The notes under the pieces: generated by a model
What the model was told of the DNA's origin: nothing
Databases searched by the model: none
The model's input: only the letters and a program-made list of their open reading frames with translations
Program-made: the position numbers and the translations under genes
Shown: positions 54,200 through 64,000 of the stretch, in pieces
How the letters are laid out: each line of letters starts with the position of its first letter
Position numbering within the stretch: the first letter of the stretch is position 1
Origin: Vandiemenella viatica
Lineage: Eukaryota; Arthropoda; Insecta; Orthoptera; Morabidae
Direction: 5' to 3'
Assembly: GCA_031002005.1 (NCBI GenBank)
Contig: CM061920.1
Coordinates: forward strand, 112,458,095-112,522,094
DNA length: 64,000 bases

Positions 54200-55375
54200 T
54201 TACAAATGGATTTAGTGGTATATCAACAAGCAGGTAAAGGGATAAAATATATGATTTTTTTAAGATTTAAAATCGAATATTCATTTTTATTTTTATTATA
54301 TAAATGTAGGCAAGCAAACTAGGATTTACCCCGTTGAAACAGTCTCTTCTATGCTGAAAATTCATCCACACAATTTTTTTTTTTTTTGAATGTGTGATAA
54401 TTACTAAACTTTTTAATTCATACCTTTTGGTTCAAAAGTTGCTCCTATAACTATAGACAGACCCATCAGAGGGAACAAGAATTTAATTACCTTATAAAAT
54501 TGATATTGATGATAATGTTAACTGCTCAAAGTGTTAAATTTGGACCGTAATATGTCAATTTTTGTGCCAATACATAATTATTACATCAAAGTGCTTGTTT
54601 TGCTGATATTGTTGAACTTGTCATTACACTATAAGTTTTCTTTGTCTGTCTTTCTGCCACCAGCAAACTATCAAATTCAAAATGCTTTAACATGTGACAA
54701 GAATCTATACTATTAAATATCTGTAAGCAAGCTGCGTATGTCTCTTTACTGGAACAGGTATCGTGCAATAAGTACCGCAGCAATTTGGATGTGATTTTCA
54801 AGTTTTTAGAGCTAATGGTGCCACTCAAAATATTGGAAAATAGCTAATGACTTATATGTACCATGGGAAGGAGCAAACAGTTAAAAACCTTTATATTTGG
54901 AAAAGTGTGGACTGCCAATCATTATGCACTTCAGACGCACACTCCTTTCACAATAATCTAACAAAACTTTGGATTCAGTTTAATTTTTTTTACTTTCGCT
55001 ATCCAGTTTTCTGGACTGCAGTACTTTAAAATAAATGGAATACGTGCATCATACGTAATCAACATTTACTTGCATCTTAACAGGTCAGTTGTGATGTGAA
55101 ATGCATTAGATGTGGTAGACATATATTGTCTCTGGTAGACGATTAAAAAGTTCGTCTCTGGTACAATATGTTTTCCTGCTGACAAACGACACCAATATTT
55201 CTTTCTTACATATCTTTACGGATACGAAATTCAGTTTTTCTGTCGAAGAAATATGTCTGAGAAACAGCTACTATAAATATCAACAAGTAACAATACATAG
55301 TTTTTCCTTACTAACATCTACAGAACTCAATTGTAAAATGAATCACAGCCAACCTATTGAAAAATTCATTGAATT
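54200..55375. other. Intronic interval, nothing recognised
   Basis: AT-rich; no gene or repeat assigned. Confidence 0.35.
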
Positions 55376-55379
55376 TATT

Positions 55380-55425
55380 GTTTACCGGTTTCGACCCTCC
55401 TTAAGGGAGTCTTCTTCAGAACCTG
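55380..55425 (-). ncRNA. Hammerhead ribozyme-like motif (Penelope type)
   Basis: Minus strand: CTGAAGA (55413-55419), a 9-position stem II around cccttaagga with wobbles and one mismatch, GAAA (55389-55392), then ACCGGTA, giving a loopless three-pair stem III with the cleavage-site A at 55383. At least three stem I pairs (gtt with aac). No coding sequence is attached. Confidence 0.6.
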
Positions 55426-55439
55426 TGAATATTGTACAT

Positions 55440-56930
55440 TATTAGTGCATCTGATGTTAAGCTTGGAGTTATATACATGAAAGTTTGCGCATACTCACTT
55501 GTTAAAAAGTATTACATAAATCTAAATAAACTCTTCTCAATAAAATAGTACATTTTGTACTGAAGTCACACATTAAAATATATTTTATAGCTATCCATCT
55601 GGCAGCCAACATGTATCACAGTGAAGCAGTGGGCAAATGCTAGTTTAATAATAAATATGTCTTACTTCACCAACTGCTTGTTATTTTAAACAAGTATGCC
55701 AACAAATAAAGTAAGGTAAAGGCTGTAAACTGGCAGGTCTGTGACGCCTTCAGGATGGAATTGGCAGATTTATTTGTTCATATCCTTTGTCAAGCCCCTG
55801 GCACTAGTGTGGATATGAGATCATTACAAACACACTCTTGCCACCTTACCTTCATAAAAAAAAAAATTCACTTTTGACAGTAGGTAGATGTTTGATACCA
55901 TTCTGGATGTTTCCACTTCAAAGAAACATTTTTGCTGTTCTTCTGTATCTTCTCCTCATTTAAATACTTTGTTTCTTTCAGCTGTGAAACATTTAGTTTT
56001 CTCTATAAATTATATATTTTCGTGGAGCTTATTTACAAAGATTAAAATTGTAATGGCCTGTAGTATAATGAACATATTATCCTTCTAAGTTTTTAATTCT
56101 CCTGTAACAATTTAATAGGATGTTATGATAAGAAAACAGGGTCTAGTCATAACGTCTTTGATATACAATGTTGGTACAACTAAATTTGTAAATAAAATAT
56201 GGTATTATATCAATTTGTGAACTTAATTCATCATTACAATATTGTTTTTCTCTCCTGTTAATTATACATTTAATCTAAAACTATGCATGAAAACTTCAAG
56301 ATTATAGTTCGCTTTTATTTCCTTTGTAGAGTTACTCACAGAATCTCACCCTTTTAAAAATGTGAAATGATGCTAAAAATTAATGTATGAGAGCATTCTT
56401 AAAACCACAGTGAACTTAACTGCTTTTCTTTCCCTTCCTTTTGCAGTTTCAAGTACATTACTTTCACAGTCCTTTTTATGCTTCAAAATGCACAATATTC
56501 TTAAGTTTAATTTATGCATCAGAATATTTATTTTATATTTTTGTTTTATTTTACATGAGTGCCCTTTCCTAAGAAATGAAATGCTTCTCTTCATTAAGGA
56601 AAACAGTATTCCAACAGCATTGTACTTCTCTTCTGGAACATAAACAAGGGCATAACAATTGAAAGGTGGAAACCCTTCATCTAAGTAAAAAGTAACCATG
56701 TTCATGATTGTTGGCAATGTTACTATTCTTTGAGGGGTTTTTTTTTTTTTTTTTTTTTAAGGAATTCTAGTTTGAGAAAGTTTAACATTCATAAAATATG
56801 ATTAAATGACTTTTTGACATTTTTCCATGGGAATAATAATTGGCAGTATTACTCTTTCTCTCTATTCCTGGTAATAGATTGTTGTGAATTATATTATTAT
56901 TATTATTCCGAATAACACTTTTGTAGGGTA
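55440..56930. other. Intronic interval, nothing firm
   Basis: AT-rich. A good acceptor (ttcccttccttttgcag, 56446) precedes an open plus-strand frame without known similarity. Confidence 0.3.
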
Positions 56931-56937
56931 CGATAAA

Positions 56938-59760
56938 TCAACTTTGGCTATGTTTCTTTGTATTTAATTTTCTTTGCTTCCAAACTTCCTTCATTCTTTG
57001 AGAGTGTTGTTCTTTTTGTTCCTGGGTCCATTTCCTTCCCTTTATGTATTTCTGTCTCTCCTGAAAACCTGCCTTGTGAATTACTTCTCTAAAAAGTGTT
57101 CTGTTGTCTATTATATCTGCTTTCACTCCAGCATTTTTCATGTCCTTTTCAGTTTCAGTGAACCATGTGGGTTTGGATTTGTATTTGTTCAGTAAGGTGA
57201 AGATTTGTTTTGTTAGTCTATTATTATCCATTCTGTATATGTGCCCATAAAATTTCAGTCTTCTTTTCCTCATTATAACTGTTAATTTTTCTATTTTCGA
57301 ATATAGTTCTCGGTTTGGTCTTAATTTGTATTCAGCATTACTATTAGGTTTGGGTCCCAGTATTATTCTCAAGATTCTTCTTTCTACTTTTTCCAGTTTT
57401 TCAAGATCCCCATATCTTGTTAGCTTAAGCGTTTCTGCCGAATACAGCGTTTCTGGTCTAACCACTGCTTGATAGTGCCTTAGTTTTGTGTTCCATGATA
57501 AGGATTTTTTGTTATATATGTTCTTTGTCATATGAAATGCTCTTTCCATTTTATGTATTCTAGTTTCTATTGCAGTCTTTTCTTTTGTGTCACTCGTTAT
57601 CCATTCTCCTAAATATTTAAAACAATTTGTTTTAGCTATTGTTCCATTGCGAAGTTTAAGATTTTGAGGAGCGTCATTGATGTTTGTCATAAACTGTGTT
57701 TTTTCATAAGATATATGTAATCCTACTTTGGCTGCCTGTTTCTCCAGTTCTTCGATTTGTTCTTTTGCACTATCCAGTGAATCAGTAATTACCGCCATGT
57801 CATCTGCAAAAGCTAGACAATCTATGGTGATTTTATTTGGATTTCTTCCCAGCTGAACACCCTTTGTATTGATGGCTTTCCTCCATTCCCTCACTACTTT
57901 TTCTATGCACAGTTGAAAAGTAGTGGAGACAGACCATCTCCCTGTCTCACATCTGAATTAATTTCAAACGGCTCGGAAATTTCTCCCATAAATTTTACTT
58001 TGGACGCCGTATTTGTTAGTGTTCCTCTAGTTATTTCAGTTGTTTTATTATCGAGTCCTAATTCTTTCAGAATATCTATTAGTAAATTTCTGTCAATTGA
58101 GTCGTAGGCCTTTTTAAAGTCGACAAAGGTAATTACATATTTCAAGTTCCTGATTTTTCTCATTTCTATTGTGTTCTTTAAATTAAATATTTGTTCTGTG
58201 CAAGATCTGCCCTTTCTGAATCCTGCCTGATATTCTCCTAATTGTGGGTCTAGTATACCTTCAGCTCTCTTCAAAAGTGCCTTGGACAATATCTTGTAGG
58301 TCACTTCCACGAGGGAGATACCCCTGTAGTTGTTAGGATCTGTTTTGTCTCCTTTTTTTTATGTAGGGGATGTATTAAAGCCGATGTCCATTCTGGTGGT
58401 AAGCTGTTTGTCTTCCAAATTTCATTGATGATTTCTGTTAAACATATGATCATGTTATCACAAGAGTGTTTCCATAATCCACCAACTATATTATCTTCTC
58501 CAGCTGCTTTGTTATTCTTAAGCTCTTTTATGATTTCTTTAATTTCTTCTATTGTTGGTGGCTTTGAGTCTGGTTGCCTTGGTATCATGTTATCAAAATT
58601 AAATTTTTCTTTCAGTGTATCACAGTTGTGTAGTTCTTTAAAGTATTCAGCAAGAATTCTACAGTTCTCAGTATTGTTATATGCGGTTTTCTGTGTTTTT
58701 GGATCTTTAAGTTGTAAGCTTGGTGGTGAGTATTTCTTTAAATTACTCTTAAATGTTTTGTAAAAGTCTCTTATGTTGTTTTTCTTAAAATCTGATTCAA
58801 TTGATGATAATTGGTCTTTGATATGCTGTGTTTTGACTCTTCGGAGATCTCTGGATGTAAGTTTCCTGGCGTCTATAAATTTTTCCCTATTCTTTTCGCT
58901 TTATTTGCATTCCAGATGTTCCATGCACGTTGTCTTTTTACAATTAGTTTATCACACTCATTATTCCACCAAGCATGTTTCCGTGTTTTCCTAAGGAGAA
59001 TGGTTTCTTCTGCCGTTTGTAAATGTCTTTTTGAAGCTGTTCCCAACCTTTAGGAATCTCTTTCTTTTCCAAGAGCGTTTTGAAATCATTTATTTTAGCC
59101 AACTTCTGTGTGTCAAACTTTTTTGGTTTGTATTGATTCTTTTTTCTAACGATTGCCTTAATTTTGAATTTAATGATGGATAAGTAGTGATCTGAATCTA
59201 AACTAGCACTCTTAACAACCTTAACATTAAGTATCTCCTTCGTGGAGTGTCTGCTTATAGCAACATGATCAAGTTGTTTTTCACCACATATTGGGTTTGG
59301 TGATACCCACGTAGTTTGTTTCCTAGGTAGTTTTTTTTAAAAAAAGTAGATTTTAGTACAATATTATGCTCCCTGCATAGGCTTATGAGTCTTTCTCCAT
59401 TCGTTGTAGTTCTTTTATGTGCAGGGAATTTTCCTACTATGTTGACGTTTTTTGCCGATTTGTGCATTAAAGTCTCCAAGGAGTATTATTGTGTTTTTCA
59501 ACGGAATTTGGTCTAAGGAGTTTGAAATAATTTGCCAGAATTCTTCTGTTTGTTCTTTTTGTGTTTTGTTTTTCTCGTTTGTTGGTGCGTGTGTATTTAC
59601 AATGGTTTAAAGTTTATTTGCTGATTTAAAAGTTAGTGTGGACAATCTTTCATTAATGGATTTAAATTCTATTATTGAGTCTAATATTTTTTTGTTTACA
59701 ATGAAACCTGTTCCAAATTGTGGTACATTTGTGAACTTTTTAAAATTGAAATGAAGTATA
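56938..59760 (-). pseudogene. RTE-like non-LTR retrotransposon ORF, decayed
   Basis: Minus-strand pieces in order. Endonuclease: THAPTNEKNKTQKEQTEEFW, ILLGDFNAQIGK and NGERLISLCREHNIVLKST (about 59600-59350). Reverse transcriptase: LKNNKAAGEDNIVGGLWKH (58301-58588), YQAGFRKGRSCTEQIF, VDFKKAYDSIDR and DVRQGDGLSPLLFN (57903-58310), AFADDMAVITDS and FKYLGEWITSDTKEK (56938-57894). The C-terminal part has RRILRIILGPKPNSNAEYK and RRLKFYGHIYRM. No RNase H. The AQIGK endonuclease and GFRKGRSC motifs suggest the RTE clade. Frameshifts near 57900, 58300 and 59330 break the ORF. It lies in the neprilysin intron, in the same direction as the gene. Confidence 0.82.
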
Positions 59761-59835
59761 AATGTGCAACCCATGTAGGAACTATGAATGCAAAGGTTTA
59801 TTAGGTGAAGATTACCTCAGCTAAAATATACTCAC

Positions 59836-60000
59836 AGTTGCAAACCCAAGGAAGAAGAGTTGCTCTGGAGAATACTCCTCTAGTCCAGGAAGATGAGGTT
59901 CAGGCCCATTTCTCTGCACGTAGTTACGATATGCCTGAAATGCTTGTCTTAGTCCTCCATTGTCAGCAATATTTTCACCCAGTGTTGTTACTCCATTCAT
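59836..60000 (-). CDS. Neprilysin-like M13 metallopeptidase, internal exon
   Basis: The exon is 165 nt (55 codons), phase 0, between an acceptor (tgttatcaaag) and a GTGAGT donor (59835-59830). It encodes [20 protein letters not shown], then [28 protein letters not shown] is an M13 hallmark: its Glu is the third zinc ligand and its Asp supports catalysis. Both key residues are present. The next exon is 48310-48486, 11,349 nt away. Exons with the HExxH motif are not in the window and should lie beyond 64000. Codon content and splice sites look intact, so the gene is probably functional. Confidence 0.92.
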
Positions 60001-60124
60001 CTTTGATAACAAAAATCATCACCAAATGAGAAAATATTACGTCATAATGCTAAAAAATTCCTAAGCTGATGCCTTATCTCTTCAAATAATTGGGGAAGTG
60101 CAACCAAAATGTTTTTTTCCAGGA

Positions 60125-60420
60125 TATGACATAATATGCAACAGAATCAGCTAACAGAGGCAAGAAGGGTATAGTTAACAGAATCTAAGTGCCAGTCACT
60201 TCAGAAATTATTGGGGAAATAAATTTAATCTTTTGCCAGATTCACTGGAGAAGAATTCACTGCAGATGAATGACCATGTAAGGTATGAGTCTAAAGACAG
60301 AAAGAAAAGGGTTATTCTGCTAGGTAGATTCCATGGGGCAGGTACATGCCCACTTTTGCATTAGTTAGTTACTGGCTATAAGGTCGCCTAACAAATTTGA
60401 AATTTTAGTTTAATATCAGG
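60125..60420 (+). pseudogene. CR1-like ORF1 fragment
   Basis: Matches 38385-38690 of the full element, spanning the ORF1a end and the ORF1b start, with the ctgctaggtag block. The TTAACAG junction is kept, but the following ATG is replaced. Cut off at about 60420. Confidence 0.75.
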
Positions 60421-60429
60421 GGATCTAAT

Positions 60430-60660
60430 GCCTTGGTACCAGGGCCCACTCTAAGGGGGGAGAGGGGGCCAAACTGGACATTTGCCTGGGGCGCTAAAAT
60501 TTAGGGGTGTCATTTTGGCTGTAAGTGTGAAAAAATATTAATGATGTTGATGTGGTAAATACCAAATTAATACAGAATTCCCTATACCAATTTTTTTGAT
60601 CATTAAAAATTTACAGTTCATAGTTATTCACATTTTATTTCTAAAAGCTAAAAATATTTA
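60430..60660. mobile_element. Possible hAT-type MITE end
   Basis: ccagggcccactctaagggg at 60439 resembles a CAGGGC-type terminus followed by G-rich sequence. No partner end identified. Confidence 0.25.
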
Positions 60661-60779
60661 CATTGTTATCGAAAAATCAACTCAGAATTTGTAAGAACGC
60701 CGGTGCCAGAAATAAATTATCTCCCCATAATTTCTGGTTAGGATCAAGCATACCCACTGGAACAATCTGTTAATTCTGG

Positions 60780-61020
60780 TGGGTGAGTTGGAGCATGTTA
60801 CAAGCACCTGCGAGCAGAAACCTGCCGCTAATGCTAACAAGGAAAAATTCTTTCCACCAGCCGGTGCAGGTTCCCGCTGGCAACCTATGTCCTTTGTGCC
60901 CATACCGTTATGCCCAATTCACACACAGGAGATGAGGCGCAGACGTGGCCTGCTCAGTCCAAATGGAAGAGACGCAGAAGGAACCTGCGAGCAATGTGAT
61001 GACCGCCATAACATTATCTG
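60780..61020. other. GC-richer unidentified segment
   Basis: The sequence acctgcgagca occurs twice (about 60806 and 60981). Open on both strands for about 70-80 codons without a recognised domain. Could be an unknown repeat. Confidence 0.3.
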
Positions 61021-61139
61021 AAACCAAAGCTAATAATAATAATTTCATGTGTCGTAATAACCTAGTGACAGGGTTTCTATTGGCTGCACATTCTGCCCCT
61101 GTCATAGATGCCTTAACCTAACCCAGCAATCCTAAAGGA

Positions 61140-61345
61140 TATAGGAGACCTACAGTTTAATGTGGAATCGGAACCACGGAAGCGTTCTGGTGTACTTCAC
61201 ATTACACAGCAAGCTATGCCAGAGGTGAAGGTTGGGTTAAGTGCCAATGAAAATCACCACCGAGACAGGGATTTGAACCAGGGACCTTTCGATCTCCAGT
61301 CAGATGCCTTAACCACTGAACCACCAGACCACTCAATGACGATGC
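61140..61345 (-). repeat. tRNA-derived SINE (family B)
   Basis: The minus strand starts tggtggttcagtggttaagg (A box) and has ggttcaaatccc (B box), then family B body sequence through acctacagtttaatgtgga-like (reverse). Clear Pol III promoter boxes; its 3' end is not exactly fixed. Confidence 0.8.
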
Positions 61346-61875
61346 TGATCAGGCCCTTCTCCATCAAAATAATTTTAAACATTATTTTCTTTATGGCTGA
61401 AGAAGTGAAGAAAGTATGGCATTTTATTTTTGTGTGATTAAACATTGGGAAATTTATCCCAAAGTTTTAAAAACTTTTGTGGAATGTCTGTTTTTAGGTT
61501 TTGAAGAAATTCTTGGTTGATATACAGAAAAAGTTACCACTTCGAAAGTACCAGTCTTTCCATAAGAAAAACCCAACTATTACATTTAATTCCCTAGTGA
61601 TCATCTGAAAGTCCTTGTACTGCACCATACGATTGTGACAATTTAATATTTAAAATTATATAATTCAGGAAAATTCCCAATGACTTCACAAAACCATAAG
61701 TTGAACTCAAAATTTCCACGCCTTTGAATAATCAAGAGAACGCACCTCTTGGAGGTTCGTGCGACATTCCACTTCGGTATGCCCCAGGAGACTTCAAACA
61801 GACGGGGCGCGGACCTCAAAGGGGCACGCCGCTGTCCCGCCAACTCTGTGTCAATTGTGCCATTTGTTAACATAG
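61346..61875. other. Interval with no recognised feature
   Basis: Nothing assigned. Confidence 0.35.
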
Positions 61876-61879
61876 GAGC

Positions 61880-62105
61880 AGTGGCTATCAGAGGGCTAGG
61901 TAGTACCATGCACCAGGGCCCCACAAGCTCAGCTTGGGGCCACCAAACCACAGGAAGCCCCTGTGAGCAAACCTAACAAGACTTGGTAACTTGGTAGAGC
62001 TAAAAAAAAAAGGTTGCCCATCTGGCCTGAGGGCCCCAAATTTTTTTTTTTTTTTTTTTTTTTCCACCGTGGCCCTTGTTAACCTAACTGTGCTACTGCA
62101 TAGGC
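61880..62105. mobile_element. MITE-like element (ggcccc-rich)
   Basis: Contains gagctaaaaaaaaaaggttg and ggccc-rich arms like 20141-20422, and ends ctgtgctactgc, the reverse of a GCAGTAGCACAG-type terminus. Target duplication not resolved. Confidence 0.45.
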
Positions 62106-62109
62106 ATGA

Positions 62110-63530
62110 CTTCAAAAAGCGCTGCGTATGCCCAATGTCAGTGCCACATCTCTCCTGTGTGAATAGCATTGCTAGTAGAAAGCTGCTTCGACTTGTGTTG
62201 TGTCAACTTTCTTATTACTACTAATTATAAAAGTGGTTTCATTACACAACAGCATTAGTCCTATTATTAAATCATTAGTGATAAGTGGAAGTACTCAAAA
62301 TTTGATTCAGTAGTTCATAATTTTAAAGGTCAGTACATCTATAAACCATTGTTTAGTTGGATATACAAGTGCACAACGACAAAAGCACATAATCCAAGCA
62401 CGGTGGGTGGGAAGTTACACCTGCCCTTGGCTACCTGCACTGATTCTGACATTATAATGGCCACAAGTTACTAGACATGGCAAAAAGAACTATTTTTTGA
62501 AATTTCAGTTAGGCTCTAATACATGACATTGATAGTGCTTGGCAGGAGATGCTGAGTATTTATATTATTGAATTGATAAACCAAATCAATATGGATCTTT
62601 GTTATTGGAAATTGTAAGTGTTGTGGTTGGATAAGATTAGATATGCTAGCTTTGATCACTTCTGAAAATAGTTTTTTGGATGTGGGACAATAAATTACTA
62701 TATAATATTGTAAGTTCACTCATTCACTCACCTTGATAGCTATTGGCTGGGGAACGGTGTCACGTGTCAGCCTTCGCTCGCAAAACAGCGACCAGAGATA
62801 CCATTAGCAGAAATTCGTGGTTATGTCCACAATTTAATAGCTAAACAACTGCTACCAAATTAATTGACTTAAGTTTGTTTTTCGTAGCATTCCATAGTTA
62901 AAAAATATCAATAAACTTGACGTAGAAAAAAATGTCGATCAGCTTTTCAAAAACATTTTGCTAATGAAAGCAACACAAAAAACTATAAAAAAATTTACTC
63001 ATGGTCATTGGTGTAGCCACGAATGCTAATTGTCATTCTGGCTTAGGATAAATTTCAATTTAATTAAAACTTTCACTAATGTTGATGCTTGAGCAAAGTT
63101 TATGCATTATGGTTTAGTGCCTGGATGACCGATCTTCCCTCAGCATCTTACGATTTCTGTTCAATATCCAAGATTTCAAGTAAAGTTTGATTAAAGTAAA
63201 AGGCTTGAAGACTTCGTAGGCATTTTGAGGTGCACAGTTAACCAAAGAGAAGCTTAACTAACATCAGTAGTCTTACTGGTAACTGAACCTTCTACGTAAT
63301 GAGATTAGAGCCGAGAGTAGAGCCAAGAAACCAAATACAAAAATTGCTCATTTAAAAAATAAATAAATAAAATCGTGTTAAAAACTTGAAAAGCAAAACG
63401 TTATCTACATATGAAATTTCATCCAAATCGCTAGATCCATTTTAAAAAAAATGCTCTTATTATGTTAAATAGAAATCATAATGTCAGTCAGCGATTAATT
63501 AATGGTGCGAGATTTGTGGTAATTCAGGGG
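62110..63530. other. Interval with no recognised gene
   Basis: AT-rich sequence between the MITE-like element and the terminal tandem repeat. Upstream neprilysin exons were looked for here and not found. Confidence 0.4.
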
Positions 63531-63539
63531 ATTCTACGA

Positions 63540-64000
63540 TAACTCTTGATGATGGATTCTTATGTAACTCGACAAGAAAATTTTTTTATATCTCGCTTAG
63601 TTCTCAAGATACCGTATCTCAAAATTGACGTGGTTGGTTGAAATGCTACCTGAACCAGAAGATAAATTTCGCCTTAGCCAAGTTTGATGATGAATTCGTA
63701 TGAAACTTGTCGAGACAAATCGAAAATAAGGAATTTATTTTTCTGATTTCTCGCTTAGTTCTCGAGATATTATATCTCAAAAGTGAAGAGGTTATGATTA
63801 GATCCAGCCTGTACCAGAAAAAAAAAAAAATCCACCAAAACCATGTCTATACGGTGGAAATGTACTTTCAATGTTTTATTTTGTTCCTAGTGGTTGTTGT
63901 TATGGCCTGGACCAGAAGAAACGTTGCCAAAAGCACAAGGAACTATACCTATAACTGATTTTTGTCATGCTATATCTCGAAAACCAAGAACATTTATTAT
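63540..64000 (+). repeat. ~150-160-bp tandem units related to the THAP transposon
   Basis: Units at about 63596 and 63756 (cttagttctcaagata / cttagttctcgagata; attcttatgtaac-like) match 12343-12690. A third family member is probably cut by the window edge. Confidence 0.6.

Noticed and set aside
56447..56577. Plus-strand last exon after the acceptor at 56446
   Set aside because: The splice signal is good and the frame is open, but AT-rich hydrophobic codons give no similarity and no donor partner supports it.
56373..56717. 114-codon minus-strand ORF as a host gene
   Set aside because: It has no recognisable domain, a composition like the surrounding AT-rich DNA, and no splice or poly(A) context.

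Overview
The window is eukaryotic nuclear DNA from an animal, most likely an insect. It is AT-rich and intron-bearing, and it is dominated by Jockey, CR1-like, RTE-like and Penelope retroelements, hAT/Merlin/ISL2EU/THAP DNA transposons and tRNA-derived SINEs. One SINE family, with a tail of the type ggtttcccaaatcactcc, resembles SINEs I associate with orthopteroid (polyneopteran) insects; that placement is recollection and was not checked. There are no operons, ribosome binding sites, rRNA genes or CRISPR arrays. A block of exactly 1000 N (9362-10361) is an assembly gap.

Host gene content is small. Two exons on the minus strand (59836-60000 and 48310-48486) join in phase and encode the C-terminal part of an M13 metallopeptidase (neprilysin family), ending in a stop codon with a poly(A) signal downstream. 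The 11.3-kb intron between them carries Penelope, RTE-like and SINE copies. Two short plus-strand exon candidates (47178-47273 and 49391-49492) have good splice sites and open phase-0 frames but no recognisable product.

Layout: 0-7 kb holds a large unclassified repeat (R1) with ~310-bp internal tandem units, split by a young Jockey element with an intact ORF2 and a 12-bp target duplication. 7-11.2 kb has SINEs, a Merlin transposase pseudogene, the gap, and a Penelope-type terminal repeat with a well-formed hammerhead ribozyme. 11.9-18.9 kb is a nested stack: a repeat (R-A) hit by a THAP transposon and by a 4.8-kb hAT element, which itself holds two smaller hAT-type elements; an unoccupied R-A copy lies at 43.9-44.4 kb. 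19.5-25.7 kb has CR1 and LTR-retrotransposon relics and a 30-bp element made only of two THAP-transposon termini. 25.9-32.4 kb is a broken ISL2EU-like transposon (YqaJ nuclease plus DDE_Tnp_4 transposase) interrupted by CR1 copies. 32.8-36.4 kb has a second R1 copy and a second THAP transposon, both inverted relative to the first copies. 37.9-42.2 kb is a full-length CR1-like element with three intact ORFs (PHD finger, SGNH esterase-like, endonuclease-reverse transcriptase). 42.8-46.6 kb holds two more non-LTR relics, 50-54.2 kb three Penelope fragments, and 56.9-59.8 kb an RTE-like relic.

The strongest observations are the THAP transposon family with 8-bp duplications and its 30-bp relic, the conserved TAA-CAGG-ATG junction that splits CR1 ORF1 into two cistrons, the hammerhead motifs, the ISL2EU relic, and the paralogous empty site that dates the nested insertions. 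All identifications come from reading motifs; no database search was run.
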